From assembly GCA_046290435.1 (NCBI GenBank), contig JBKAGO010000037.1:105810-169809 (forward strand): a stretch of 64,000 nucleotides of DNA. The letters run 5' to 3'. The notes beneath the pieces are model-generated. The model searched no databases. It worked only from the letters and a program-made list of their open reading frames with translations, and had not been told where the DNA came from. The DNA comes from CAVQUE01 sp046290435. GTDB lineage: Bacteria > Actinomycetota > Acidimicrobiia > Acidimicrobiales > UBA8592. Both the position numbers and the translations under genes were made by a program. Shown here one piece after another: positions 46,140-54,936 of this stretch; positions within the stretch are counted from its first letter, which is position 1; the number at the start of each line of letters is the position of its first letter.

Positions 46140-46373
46140 CTACGAGCAGGTCGAACTCGTCAACGCCGACGTCCTGTTCGTCAGGGCCCCGAACTCGAGG
46201 GCGGCGAGAAGATCGTCACGCTCGAGATCGCGGTAGTCCTCGAGGACCTCGTCGATCGTCATCCCCGCTGCCAACAGCTCCAACAGCATCTCGACCGGGT
46301 AGCGCAGCCCGCGGATCGTCGGCTTGCCATGGCAGATCGCCGGGTCCGTCGTGATCCGCTCCAGACGCGTCAT
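46140..46373 (-). CDS. DUF433-family (putative antitoxin) protein
   Basis: A 77-residue protein. ITTDPAICHGKPTIRGLRYPVEMLLELLAAGMTIDEVL is the DUF433 fingerprint, with a helix-turn-helix-like fold; the quoted segment is at residues 6-45. DUF433 proteins usually precede a PIN-like DUF5615 toxin. Here the C-terminus (ALTNRTSALTSSTCS) is unlike the family and no intact toxin follows, so this may be a remnant or a shifted 3' end. ATG 46373 is the most likely start. Confidence 0.65.
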   Translation of the reverse strand: MTRLERITTDPAICHGKPTIRGLRYPVEMLLELLAAGMTIDEVLEDYRDLERDDLLAALEFGALTNRTSALTSSTCS

Positions 46374-46525
46374 CGCCGTATTGTACGCCGACTTCCCGAT
46401 CCCCTCGGCCCAGACGGCAACGGCGGGACTCATCCGACCGCTGCCCTACCCGGCATTGCAGAGGCGCAGCGCTCGGCGCGAGCAACACCCTCGAAGCCGG
46501 AGCTCGCGGCACCTACGCTCGTGCC

Positions 46526-46975
46526 ATGAGCGAACCGATCACCTACACCGCAGAGCACGCCGGCATCTGCGTCAGCGACATGGACGCGTCGATGCGTTTC
46601 TACTGCGAGGGCCTGGGCTTCGAGGCGGCCGAACGCTACGACCTCGACAGCACGCTGATGCCGGGCCTCGACCGGACCCTCGAGGTCGACGGCCCGGTGA
46701 CGGTGATCTCCCAGATGATCGTGTCCGGCGGGATGAAGATCGAGCTGCTCGCCTACCCCGGCAGGGCGGCCGAGGGCACACCATCGCAGAGCCGCGGGTT
46801 GCGTGGACTCACCCACCTGTCGTTCACCGTCGCCGAGGTCGACACCGCTGCGGCCCGCCTCGTCGAGTACGGGGGCACGATCCTCCCCGACACCCGCTCC
46901 GACGTCGGCGTCGTGCTGCTGTTCCTGACCGATCCCGATGGCACCCGCATCGAGCTCATGGGCGGCCCCGGCTGA
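46526..46975 (+). CDS. VOC (glyoxalase/bleomycin-resistance) family protein
   Basis: A 149-residue metalloenzyme-type protein with two beta-alpha-beta-beta-beta modules. Candidate metal ligands are in AEHAGICVSDMDASMRFY (His), IELLAYPG (Glu), GLTHLSFTV (His) and TRIELMGGPG (Glu). It could be a lyase, epimerase or dioxygenase; the substrate is unknown. Its last 33 bases are repeated just downstream. Confidence 0.85.
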   Translation: MSEPITYTAEHAGICVSDMDASMRFYCEGLGFEAAERYDLDSTLMPGLDRTLEVDGPVTVISQMIVSGGMKIELLAYPGRAAEGTPSQSRGLRGLTHLSFTVAEVDTAAARLVEYGGTILPDTRSDVGVVLLFLTDPDGTRIELMGGPG

Positions 46976-47016
46976 GCCTGACGCGCATCGAGTTCATGGG
47001 CGGCCCCGGCCGAGCC
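46946..47016 (+). repeat. Partial duplication of VOC gene 3' end
   Basis: The 33 bases 46946-46978, which encode the final RIELMGGPG and stop, recur at 46984-47016 with two or three changes, and the second copy has lost the stop (TGAG to CGAG). It is either a short tandem duplication or the remnant of a second VOC gene. The rest of 47017-47089 shows nothing. Confidence 0.75.
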
Positions 47017-47089
47017 ACGCCCGACCACGGCGACGCCTTGCGCAGCACGAGCCCTCGCACCTCCGACAGCTTCCGATCTGCGGGGTGGA

Positions 47090-47890
47090 TCAGACGTCGG
47101 CTTCCTGGTCGGCGATCCACTGGTTCTTGACCTGGCGCCAGGCCTCGTCGTCGTGGCCCCGACGCCAGTACGGCGAGATCGATGCCGCCTCGCGGTCGAT
47201 GCCCCGCTCGGCGATCAGGTGACGGCGCACGGCCCGCACCTCGGCGGCCTCGCCGTGCACGAAGACGTCGACCCGGCCGGCCGGCCAGTCGAGCGCCGCG
47301 ACCGCATCGACCAACAGATCCCCCGGCTGCTCGGCACCGGAGCGGTGGAGCCAGACGAGGTCGAGGCCGTCGACTGCGGGCATGGCGATCTCGTGGTCGG
47401 CGGAGTCGACGACGGCGAGGACGACGGAGCGCTTGCCGGGTGGCACGACCTCGAGGGACGCAGCGATGGCGGGTAGGGCCGACTCGTCGCCGGCGAACAG
47501 GTACCAGTCCGCTTCGGGGTCGGGCCAGTAGCCGCCGCTCGGGCCGAGCACCTGCAGCCGATCGCCGGCCTGTGCGCGCTGAGCCCAGCGACCGGCGAAC
47601 CCGACGTCGCCGTGGGCGACGAAGTCGATGGTGAGCCTGCCGCGCTCGGCGTCCCATGCCCGCACGGTGTAGCGGCGGCCGCGGGGCCGGTGGGCCGGCT
47701 CGAGGGCGCGGGCCTCGTCGACGTCGAAGGGCACGCCGTAGGGCGCGCCGTCGGGCACGAAGAGCGCGTTGACGTACTGGTCGGTGAACGGCGTGGGTTC
47801 GAACCTGGCGAGCCCCTCGCCGTCGAACACGATGCGCACCATGCACGGGCTCAGCCACTCCGTCTCGACGACGGTTCCGTAGTTCTCCAT
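47090..47890 (-). CDS. Siderophore-interacting protein (SIP) flavoreductase
   Basis: A 266-residue stand-alone SIP reductase. FAD-binding RRYTVRAWDAERGRLTIDFV is at about 70-90, the NAD(P)H site AGDESALPAIAASLEV at about 135, and the C-terminal signature AVRRHLIAERGIDREAASISPYWRRG. It should release iron from ferric siderophores by reduction in the cytoplasm. ATG 47890 is chosen for GGGAGG four bases upstream. A divergent promoter with an iron box lies 60-100 bases upstream. It is the second SIP of the window; the other has a DUF2470 domain. Confidence 0.92.
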   Translation of the reverse strand: MENYGTVVETEWLSPCMVRIVFDGEGLARFEPTPFTDQYVNALFVPDGAPYGVPFDVDEARALEPAHRPRGRRYTVRAWDAERGRLTIDFVAHGDVGFAGRWAQRAQAGDRLQVLGPSGGYWPDPEADWYLFAGDESALPAIAASLEVVPPGKRSVVLAVVDSADHEIAMPAVDGLDLVWLHRSGAEQPGDLLVDAVAALDWPAGRVDVFVHGEAAEVRAVRRHLIAERGIDREAASISPYWRRGHDDEAWRQVKNQWIADQEADV

Positions 47891-47951
47891 CGGACCTCCC
47901 ATGCCCTGTTCTACCGACCGGCGCCGATCGACCCCGGAGAACAGAGTGTAG

Positions 47952-47988
47952 ATCATACTTGCATCATTCCATTAGGTATGCCTACTAT
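47952..47988. promoter_or_regulatory. Divergent promoter with central iron box
   Basis: Plus strand: TTGCAT (47959-47964), 18-base spacer, TACTAT (47983-47988). Minus strand: TATGAT (plus 47952-47957) reading towards the SIP gene. ATTAGGTATGCCTACT (47971-47986) covers the plus -10 and the minus -35 region. The minus promoter explains SIP expression; the plus promoter has no protein gene downstream on the same strand before the convergent tetR. Confidence 0.7.
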
Positions 47989-47994
47989 CTGCCT

Positions 47995-48142
47995 GGCGGC
48001 GCATCCCGGACCAGCGAGCTCGATCGGACGACACACCGATCGGTCCGAGGATCCCCCCTGCGAGCGCACGGCAACGGATCGGGCCCTGCGCTATGGCAGG
48101 ACGAACGCCCCGGCGTCCTGGTTGGTGACGCCGGGGCGTTCG
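47995..48142 (+). ncRNA. Candidate iron-regulated small RNA
   Basis: Starting from the plus-strand iron-box promoter, about 148 bases fold readily and have no credible reading frame. A stem TCGGAC/GTCCGA (48024-48029 with 48043-48048) is followed by a perfect 16-pair hairpin (48102-48117 with 48127-48142, CGAACGCCCCGGCGTC in the left arm, nine-base loop), which could be the terminator. A third short hairpin CGTCCC-AC-GGGACG follows at 48144-48157. Iron-repressed small RNAs (RyhB, MrsI) are known in other bacteria. No homology to these is claimed, and the stems may instead only end convergent transcription. Confidence 0.4.
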
Positions 48143-48162
48143 GCGTCCCACGGGACGAACGC

Positions 48163-48213
48163 CGAAATCTGGAGATCTGGGTCCTCGTGGACGACCAAGA
48201 TCTCCAGATTTCG
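48163..48213 (-). terminator. Strong hairpin downstream of tetR
   Basis: A perfect 16-base stem (48163-48178 CGAAATCTGGAGATCT with 48198-48213) and a 19-base loop that itself contains GGTC/GACC. It lies 13 bases after the tetR stop codon and probably ends that transcript; it could equally end transcription arriving on the plus strand. Confidence 0.65.
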
Positions 48214-48226
48214 CAGAGTGATCAGG

Positions 48227-48859
48227 TCACCTCGCCCGACCGGCGGCCAGGCCTCCGATCGCCAGGTCGACGAGGTCGTCGATCGCCGCCTGTCGTTCGT
48301 TGCCCGGCGGGTAGCGCAGGACCACCTGGTGCACGGCGGCGTCGACGGCGGCCATGAGGAGAGCGGCCCGCCGCAGAGGCTGATCGCCACCGCTGCCGGT
48401 GCGTTCGAGGTGGGCCGCGACGGCCTCGATCACCAGGAAGGCGAGCGCCTCGAACTGCGCGACGAGCTCCGGTGTTCGGGGCGCCTCGGCGTGCAGCAGT
48501 GCGTGGAGCCGTGACGAGTCGTTCTGCTCGACGGCGAGCTCGATGAGCGATCGGGCCACGACCTCGATGGGCGGCCGGTCGCTCTCGAGGCGTCGGAGCC
48601 GTTCCTCGAACGCCGGCATCGCCTCGGCGAGGTGGCGTTCGGCCAGCGCGACGAGCAGTGCGTCCTTGTTCGGGAAGTACTGGTAGAGCGAGCCCACCGA
48701 CACGCCGGCGGCCTCGGCGATGTGGTTGGTGGTCGTGGCGTGGTAGCCGCGCTCGTCGAAGATGCGAGCAGCGGCCACGCAGATGCGCTCGACGGTCTCG
48801 ACCGAGCGCCGCTGGACGGGGCGTTTGCGGGGCGATGCCGCCCGTGCCGCCGACGTCAT
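48227..48859 (-). CDS. TetR-family transcriptional regulator
   Basis: A 210-residue TetR protein; DNA-binding domain at about 15-65 (YHATTTNHIAEAAGVSVGSLYQYFPNKDALL), ligand domain with RLHALLHAEAPRTPELVAQFEAL. It diverges from an SRPBCC gene, and a palindrome sits within the divergent promoter. The start at ATG 48859 removes a long, unlikely N-terminal extension. Confidence 0.9.
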   Translation of the reverse strand: MTSAARAASPRKRPVQRRSVETVERICVAAARIFDERGYHATTTNHIAEAAGVSVGSLYQYFPNKDALLVALAERHLAEAMPAFEERLRRLESDRPPIEVVARSLIELAVEQNDSSRLHALLHAEAPRTPELVAQFEALAFLVIEAVAAHLERTGSGGDQPLRRAALLMAAVDAAVHQVVLRYPPGNERQAAIDDLVDLAIGGLAAGRAR

Positions 48860-48878
48860 CGGGGTCGCCGAATGCGAG

Positions 48879-48907
48879 TTGACATGATGCGAGCATTGCT
48901 CGTATTC
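48879..48907 (+). promoter_or_regulatory. Leaderless promoter with TetR operator
   Basis: A consensus -35 TTGACA (48879-48884) and a -10 near GTATTC (48902-48907) place the transcript start at the ATG of the SRPBCC gene (48915). The imperfect palindrome ATGCGAGCATTGCTCGTAT (48887-48905) fills the spacer, the natural site for repression by the divergent TetR. Confidence 0.65.
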
Positions 48908-48914
48908 GTGGTGT

Positions 48915-49481
48915 ATGTCCAGTACCGATGCATCTCCCGCCACCGTCTCCCGCTCCGATGCCTCCCCCGATGGAGGCCGCGGCACGGTCGTGGTCGGGAC
49001 CACCCTCGACGCCCCGCCCGCCGCCATCTGGCAGGCCGTCAATACGCCGGCTGCGTTCCGGTTCGTCACGCAGGGCCTGGTCAGCCTCGACGGAGTTGAC
49101 GCGATCGACACGTGGGGCCCCGGCGCCACCGTCGCCGGCAGGCTCCGAGTCCTCGGGGTGCCGTTCTCGCGGCACCGGATCACCGTCGAGTCGATCGACG
49201 ACGACCGCCGGGCGCTGCAGAGCGACGAGGCCGGCGGCCCCATTCGCTCGTGGCGCCACCTGATCACCGTCGACGAGGTCCCGGGCGATCCCGACCGCTG
49301 CCGCTACACCGACCGCATCGAGATCGACGCCGGGATCCTGACCCCCGGCATCGCTGCGTTCGCCCACGTCTTCTACCGCACCCGCCAGCGTCGCTGGCGC
49401 AGCCTCGCTCCGGTCCTGGCGGCCGTTCACGACGACGCAGGACAGGACGACCCGGCGCCATCCGGCGACGCCGGGCGATAA
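48915..49481 (+). CDS. SRPBCC-family protein
   Basis: A 188-residue helix-grip protein (TVVVGTTLDAPPAAIWQAVNTPAAFRFVTQG ... YTDRIEIDAGILTPGIAAFAHVFYRTRQRRW; quoted in pieces at residues 24-54 and 130-160). Members bind or modify hydrophobic ligands; function unknown. It is probably leaderless and controlled by the divergent TetR. The first 22 residues are Ser/Asp-rich and variable. Confidence 0.75.
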   Translation: MSSTDASPATVSRSDASPDGGRGTVVVGTTLDAPPAAIWQAVNTPAAFRFVTQGLVSLDGVDAIDTWGPGATVAGRLRVLGVPFSRHRITVESIDDDRRALQSDEAGGPIRSWRHLITVDEVPGDPDRCRYTDRIEIDAGILTPGIAAFAHVFYRTRQRRWRSLAPVLAAVHDDAGQDDPAPSGDAGR

Positions 49482-49590
49482 CCTCGCCTCCTGCCCGGAT
49501 TCGGGTACACCTCACCCTGGAGGAACCCGCCGGCACCGGATGCAAGCCCTCCGTGCCCGGTCGGTCCGCCACCAGGACTACGTCGACGGT

Positions 49591-49627
49591 TTGCGATAGC
49601 CCGCAACGGTCGTTAGGGTCTCCTAAC
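49591..49627 (+). promoter_or_regulatory. Iron-box promoter of fbp operon, leaderless
   Basis: TTGCGA (49591-49596), 17 bases, TAGGGT (49614-49619). GTTAGGGTCTCCTAAC (49612-49627) is the most symmetrical iron box of the window (perfect arms GTTAGG and CCTAAC) and ends one base before the ATG, so a bound repressor would cover the -10 and the start codon. Confidence 0.75.
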
Positions 49628-49628
49628 T

Positions 49629-50663
49629 ATGAACAGACTTTCACCCCTACACCTATTGGCAGTTCTGCTGACCGCTGCACTGGTCCTCAGTGCATGCGGC
49701 GGCGACGACGACGAATCGGCCGACGGCGCGTCAGACGACGCCGAACAGGTCACCATCTACACCGGCCGCCACTACGGCATCGAGCCGGTCTTCGAGGAGT
49801 TCACCGCCGACACCGGCATCGAAGTCCGCTTCACCACGGGCAACGACCCCGAGCTGCGCGAGCGGCTGATCGCCGAGGGTGCCAACACCCCCGCCGACGT
49901 CGTCATGACTGCCGACGCCGCCAACATCGAACTCGCCGCCGAGGCCGGCATCCTCGCCAGCATCGACAGCGAGGTGCTCACCGACACCATCCCCGCCGAG
50001 CTCCGCAGCCCCGACAACGAGTGGTTCACGCTCAGCCAGCGGGCCCGGGTCATCATCGCCAGCACCGAGCGCGTCGACGACCCGCCCACCAGCTACGCAG
50101 CGGTCGGCGATCCCGAGTGGCAGGGCCGGCTCTGTCTGCGGCCGAGCACGCACCCCTACACCCAGTCGCTCGTGGCCAGCCTGATCATCGCCGAGGGCGA
50201 GGAGCGCGCCACCGAGATCGTCCAGTCCTGGGTCGACAACAACCCGCTGTACATCAACAGCGACACCGACATGTACCTGGCGGTCGCTGAGGGCGAGTGT
50301 GACATCGCCCTGGCGAACACCTACTACCTGGGCCGCCTCCTCACCGAGGATCCCGAGTTCCCCGTGCAGATCGTGTGGCCCGAACAGGACGGCCGCGGCG
50401 CACACGTCAACGTCAGCACCGCCGCCGTCACGGCGAACGCCCCGAACCCCGAGGCCGCCCAGGCCCTGATCGAGTGGCTCGCCACCGAGGGGCAGAAGCA
50501 GTTCACCGACGTCAACTTCGAGTTCCCGGCCGACCCGGAGGTCGAGCCCGACCCGATCGTCGTCGGATTCGGCGAGTTCACCGCCGATCTGGATGCCATC
50601 CTCCAGCTCGGCGCCAACCAGCCCGCAGCCGTCGAGATCCTCAGCGCCACCGGCTACGAGTGA
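49629..50663 (+). CDS. Ferric-iron ABC transporter binding lipoprotein (FbpA/FutA type)
   Basis: A 344-residue iron-binding lipoprotein of the transferrin-like FbpA class. Lipobox LVLSACGG, then VTIYTGRHYGIEPVFEEFTADTG (with the Tyr/His region of FutA), and LANTYYLGRLL near residue 235, whose adjacent tyrosines are the usual ferric-iron ligands. It binds free Fe(III) rather than a siderophore. It heads an fbpABC operon and has a perfect iron box at the start. Confidence 0.93.
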   Translation: MNRLSPLHLLAVLLTAALVLSACGGDDDESADGASDDAEQVTIYTGRHYGIEPVFEEFTADTGIEVRFTTGNDPELRERLIAEGANTPADVVMTADAANIELAAEAGILASIDSEVLTDTIPAELRSPDNEWFTLSQRARVIIASTERVDDPPTSYAAVGDPEWQGRLCLRPSTHPYTQSLVASLIIAEGEERATEIVQSWVDNNPLYINSDTDMYLAVAEGECDIALANTYYLGRLLTEDPEFPVQIVWPEQDGRGAHVNVSTAAVTANAPNPEAAQALIEWLATEGQKQFTDVNFEFPADPEVEPDPIVVGFGEFTADLDAILQLGANQPAAVEILSATGYE

Positions 50664-50673
50664 CCCCGACCGA

Positions 50674-52326
50674 ATGACCGACCTGATCGCCGACGCCGCA
50701 GACCTCACCCCCGATCACCGGGGAGCGGCAGTGACGCACCCTTCCGGGGCGTCGGCGATCGCTCAACACATCCGTTCCTGGGCGACGGCGACGATCTCAT
50801 CGTCCGCCGCCGTCTCGGTTCCCGTGCTCGTGATCGTCTGGTCGATCGTCCAGCCCGACACCGAGGTGTGGCGACAGCTGTGGGAGACACGGCTGCCGGG
50901 CATGCTGCGCGAGACCGCCATCCTGCTCGTCACGGTCGTCGCAGGCACCCTGGTCCTCGGCACCTCGCTCGCCTGGATCGTCACCGCCTACCGGTTCCCC
51001 GGTAGTCGCCTCCTCGGGTGGCTGCTCGTGACACCCCTCGCCATTCCCGGCTACGTGCTCGGATTCGTGTGGCTCGACACCCTCCAGGAACCCCTCGGCG
51101 CCCGGGCCGTCCGCTCCATCTGGCTCTGCGCGCTCACCCTCACCCTCACCCTGTATCCCTACGTGTACCTGTTCGCCCGGGCCGCCTTCCGCGAGCAGTC
51201 CCAGCGCTCGATCGACGTGGCCCGCAGCCTGGGCTGCAGCCGCATGCGGGCGTTCTGGCGGGTGGTGCTGCCGATGGCGCGCCCGTCGCTGGCCGGTGGC
51301 GCCGCCCTCGTTGGGATGGAGGTGCTCACCGACGTCGGCACCGTGCGGCTCTTCAACGTGTCGACGATCGCCGACGGTGTGCTCCGCGTCTGGTTCGGGA
51401 CCGGCAACCGCAACGCGGCTGCGGAGCTGGCCGTGCTGTTGATCGCCATCGCCGTCGTCCTCATCACCGTCGAACGGCTCGCCCGGAGGCGGGCCCGGTT
51501 CACCCAGGCCGGATCCCGCAACGTCATGCAGGCCGAGCCGCTGCGCGGCACACGCGCCGTCGCTGCGTCGGCGTTCGGCTGGGGCATCTTCGCCATCGCC
51601 ATCGCATTGCCCGTCTACCGCCTCATCACCTGGGCCTTCGAAGCGCAGCGCACCAACCAGACCGTCACGGTCGCCGGCGATGTCGGCTTCCACCTCACGG
51701 CGTCGCTGCGTGTCGCGGGCGCAGCGACGCTCGCCTGCCTGGGCCTCGGCCTGCTCCTCGCCGTCGGGCTCGACCGGCGGCGACGCAGCGGCATGTTCCT
51801 CGCGCGCCTGGCGACCCTCGGTTACGCCGTGCCCGGTCCCGTCGTCGCCATCGGTGTGCTCGTCACCCTCGCGGCCCTCGACCGCCAGGACTGGTTACCC
51901 ACCGACGTCCTCCTGGTGGGGTCCTTCGTCGGTCTCGTCTACGCGCTGGTCGTGCGATTCCTCGCCGTCGCCTTCCAGGGCATCGACGCGAGCCTCGGCA
52001 AGGTGTCACCTTCGGTGGTTGCGAGCGCCCGGACCCTCGGGGCGGGCCGGTTCCGTGTCGCGACCCGGATCGAGTTGCCGCTCGCCGGCGCCGGCATCAT
52101 CGCAGCGTCGGTGCTCGTGGCGATCGACACCCTCAAGGAACTACCGGTGACGCTGCTGCTGCGACCATTCGGCACCGACACGCTCCCCATCTGGGTGTGG
52201 CAGGCGACCTCCGAGAGCCTGTGGGTCCAGGCGGCTGTCCCGTCACTCGCCATCGTCGCCCTCGGCATGGTGCTCGTCGTGGTGCTGCTCTGGACGCTCG
52301 AACACGGGGCGGAGGCGACGTCGTGA
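50674..52326 (+). CDS. Ferric-iron ABC permease (FbpB type)
   Basis: A 550-residue permease with two fused inner-membrane modules, about 12 segments. Two EAA loops are seen: SIDVARSLGCSRMRAFWRVVLP and VASARTLGAGRFRVATRIELP (each within residues about 175-200 and 450-475). This double-module layout is typical of FbpB/FutB. ATG 50674 lies ten bases after the binding-protein stop. Its stop overlaps the GTG of the ATPase gene. Confidence 0.93.
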   Translation: MTDLIADAADLTPDHRGAAVTHPSGASAIAQHIRSWATATISSSAAVSVPVLVIVWSIVQPDTEVWRQLWETRLPGMLRETAILLVTVVAGTLVLGTSLAWIVTAYRFPGSRLLGWLLVTPLAIPGYVLGFVWLDTLQEPLGARAVRSIWLCALTLTLTLYPYVYLFARAAFREQSQRSIDVARSLGCSRMRAFWRVVLPMARPSLAGGAALVGMEVLTDVGTVRLFNVSTIADGVLRVWFGTGNRNAAAELAVLLIAIAVVLITVERLARRRARFTQAGSRNVMQAEPLRGTRAVAASAFGWGIFAIAIALPVYRLITWAFEAQRTNQTVTVAGDVGFHLTASLRVAGAATLACLGLGLLLAVGLDRRRRSGMFLARLATLGYAVPGPVVAIGVLVTLAALDRQDWLPTDVLLVGSFVGLVYALVVRFLAVAFQGIDASLGKVSPSVVASARTLGAGRFRVATRIELPLAGAGIIAASVLVAIDTLKELPVTLLLRPFGTDTLPIWVWQATSESLWVQAAVPSLAIVALGMVLVVVLLWTLEHGAEATS

Positions 52327-53396
52327 CCCGACCCGCAGCATCCGACCAGGTCTCGACCGGCCCCGAAGATGGCCCGGAATCGGGCGGCGCTACGCTGCAC
52401 GCTCCGATGGAGCCCACACCCGCACCCCCCGGCGTCGCGCTGTCGGTCGACGGCGTCACCCGCCACGTCGCCGGGCGCGATGTCGTCGACCGGGTGTCGT
52501 TCGACGTCGCCGACGGCGAGCTCGTCGTCATCGTCGGACCCAGCGGCTGCGGCAAGTCCACCCTGTTGCGCACGATCGCCGGCCTCGACCCGGCAGCCGC
52601 CGGCCGGGTCGTGCTCGGCGGCACCGACGTCACCACCCTGGCGCCGGAGAAACGTCGCATCGGCCTTGTCTTCCAGGACCATGCGCTGTTCCCCCACCGC
52701 CGCGTCGACCAGAACATCGCATTCGGGCTGACCCACCTCGACCGAGCAGCGCGGGCACATCGCGTCGAGGAGCTCCTCGAGCTCATCCGCCTGCCCGGGG
52801 TCGGCCGACGCTACCCCCACGAGCTCTCCGGCGGCGAGCAGCAACGCATCGCCCTGGCGCGTGCGCTCGCCCCCGAACCCACCGTCGTGCTGCTCGACGA
52901 ACCCTTCGCAAGCCTCGACCCGTCACTTCGCGACGACGTCCGCAGCCACGTCGTTCAGGCATTGCGGCTACGCAACGCCGCCGCGGTGCTGGTCACCCAC
53001 GATGCCGAGGAAGCGTTGACGCTCGGCGATCGTGTGGCAGTCATGTCCGAGGGGCGGATGCTGCAGATCGATCGACCCGAACAGATCTACGAACAACCCC
53101 ACGACCGGTTCGTCGCAACGTTCCTGGGCGAGGCATCGTTCCTGCCCGATCCCGACGAACCCTCCATGGCGATCATGGCGCGACCGCACGACCTGTCATT
53201 GGTCGCCGGCGGTGGCGACCGGGTCGAGGCACGGCGCTATCTCGGCGCGGCCTGGCGGTACACGGTACGCCGCTCCGACGGCGTGACCGTCGGCGTCGAC
53301 ATGGCCGGCGGCCTCGGCATCGAACCGCTCGATGTCGGCGATGCGTGCTCTGTCGTGGTCGATGCGGGCCACCCGCTGCATCGGCTCCCCGCCTGA
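52323..53396 (+). CDS. Ferric-iron ABC ATPase (FbpC type)
   Basis: A 357-residue ATPase. Walker A GPSGCGKST, Q-loop LVFQDHALFPH, signature LSGGEQQRIALARAL, Walker B VVLLDEPFASLD and H-loop VTHDAEEAL; a C-terminal TOBE-like domain follows from about residue 275. The GTG at 52323 overlaps the permease stop (GTGA); an ATG at 52407 would begin closer to the conserved domain. It powers the FbpAB importer. Confidence 0.93.
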   Translation: MTRPAASDQVSTGPEDGPESGGATLHAPMEPTPAPPGVALSVDGVTRHVAGRDVVDRVSFDVADGELVVIVGPSGCGKSTLLRTIAGLDPAAAGRVVLGGTDVTTLAPEKRRIGLVFQDHALFPHRRVDQNIAFGLTHLDRAARAHRVEELLELIRLPGVGRRYPHELSGGEQQRIALARALAPEPTVVLLDEPFASLDPSLRDDVRSHVVQALRLRNAAAVLVTHDAEEALTLGDRVAVMSEGRMLQIDRPEQIYEQPHDRFVATFLGEASFLPDPDEPSMAIMARPHDLSLVAGGGDRVEARRYLGAAWRYTVRRSDGVTVGVDMAGGLGIEPLDVGDACSVVVDAGHPLHRLPA

Positions 53397-53483
53397 CCCA
53401 CCGGCCGGCGACGCCCTGAACCGGGGCGAGCAACACTGGCCGGTCGGGCCGAGCGAATCGCCGGACCCGTCGTGGTGGCCGGG

Positions 53484-54812
53484 TCAGCGGGCTCGTTCGA
53501 TGTGGCGGGCGACGAGGTTCTCGAGCATCTCCTGGCGACCCGACACACCCGCGGGTTCGGCCGCGGTGTGCTGGCGCCGGTGGAGCTCGTCGAGGGTGAC
53601 GTCGCCGGCGAGGATCCGGCTGCCGAGTTCGCCGTCCCAGGCTGCATAGCGTTTGGCGCGGAAGGCGTCGAGATCGCCGCCCTCGATGATCGACGCAGCA
53701 GCGAGCAGCGCCCGCGCCATGGTGTCCATGCCGCCGATGTGGGCGTGGAAGAGGTCGTCGCGGGCGATCGACTGGCGCCGCAGCTTGGCGTCGAAGTTGA
53801 GCCCACCGCTGCCGAAGCCCCCGCCACGGAGGATCTCGACCATGGCGGGGGTCATCTGCTCGACCGACACGGGGAACCGGTCGACGTCCCAGCCGAGGCG
53901 ATCGTCGCCAGCGTTGGCGTCGATCGAGCCGAAGATGCCGGCGTCGATCGCCACTGCGACCTCGTGGGCGAAGTCGTACCCGGCGAGGGTGGCGTGATTG
54001 ACCTCGATGTTGACCTGCACCTCTTCGTCCAGATCGAAGCGCTGCAGGAAGGCGTGGACCGTCGCGACATCGTGGTCGTACTGGTGCTTGGTGGGCTCGA
54101 AGGGCTTCGGCTCGATGAGGATCGCGCCGTCGAACCCGATGTCGTGCTTGTGGTCGACCACCATCGTCAGGAACCGTGCCAGTTGCTCCTGTTCGCGCGC
54201 GAGGTCGGTGTTGAGCAGGGTCTCGTAGCCCTCGCGTCCGCCCCACAACACGTAGTTGTGGCCGCCGAGGCGATGGGTGACCTCCATGCAGTGCGCCACC
54301 TGCGCCGCGGCGTACGCGAACACCTCGGGGTCGGGGTTGGTCGCCGCGCCCGCCATGTAGCGGGGATGGGCGAACAGCTTCGCCGTGCCCCACAACAACT
54401 CGACACCGGTGCGCTCCTGGTGTGCTGCGGCCGCATCGGCCATGCGGTCGAGGTTCGCGGCCGTCTCGGCGAACGTCGATCCCTCGGGCGCGATGTCGAG
54501 ATCGTGGAACGTCCAGAACGGCACCGTGAGCTTCTCGAAGAACTCGAACGCCGCCTCCATCTTCTGCTCGGCCGCTGCGATCGGGTCGAGCCCCGATGCC
54601 AGCCACGGGCGGTCGAGGGTGCCGTCGCCGAAGATGTCGAAGCCGTTCCAGTTGAACGAGTGCCAGTAGCAGGTGGCGAAGCGCAGCTGATCGCGCATCG
54701 TCGCACCGGCGACCACACGGTCGGCGTCGTACCAGCGAAAGCCCAGGGCGTCGTCACTGTCGGGTCCGACATGGGCGATGGGCTCGGGAACAGTGGTGAA
54801 GAACTCGCTCAT
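53484..54812 (-). CDS. xylA: Xylose isomerase
   Basis: A 442-residue class II xylose isomerase, converting D-xylose to D-xylulose (and glucose to fructose) with two divalent metals. Signatures: FHDLDIAPEGST with the catalytic His, GTAKLFAHPRY, IEPKPFEPTKHQYDHDV (metal Glu) and NIEVNHATLAGYDFAHEV. ATG 54812 has AGGA upstream. It diverges from an MFS transporter across 203 bases containing tandem palindromic repeats; no xylulokinase or xylose transporter is seen beside it. Confidence 0.96.
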   Translation of the reverse strand: MSEFFTTVPEPIAHVGPDSDDALGFRWYDADRVVAGATMRDQLRFATCYWHSFNWNGFDIFGDGTLDRPWLASGLDPIAAAEQKMEAAFEFFEKLTVPFWTFHDLDIAPEGSTFAETAANLDRMADAAAAHQERTGVELLWGTAKLFAHPRYMAGAATNPDPEVFAYAAAQVAHCMEVTHRLGGHNYVLWGGREGYETLLNTDLAREQEQLARFLTMVVDHKHDIGFDGAILIEPKPFEPTKHQYDHDVATVHAFLQRFDLDEEVQVNIEVNHATLAGYDFAHEVAVAIDAGIFGSIDANAGDDRLGWDVDRFPVSVEQMTPAMVEILRGGGFGSGGLNFDAKLRRQSIARDDLFHAHIGGMDTMARALLAAASIIEGGDLDAFRAKRYAAWDGELGSRILAGDVTLDELHRRQHTAAEPAGVSGRQEMLENLVARHIERAR

Positions 54813-54936
54813 CGGGTCGTTCCTGGGATCGGTGCAGTCGAAGATGTGGGCGTCGGCGAACGCGCCGGCCCTGCGAGCACGACGGGAACGCCGCCTCGCC
54901 TGCACACAGTAGGTGCCGAGCAACCCGCCGGTGAGC

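Noticed and set aside
46101..46200. A DUF5615-like toxin partner downstream of the DUF433 gene
   Set aside because: No frame with the expected acidic residues or length could be found on the minus strand.
47959..48357. A 132-codon frame across the structured intergenic region
   Set aside because: It begins at a TTG within the -35 element and passes through perfect hairpins; its sequence is low-complexity.
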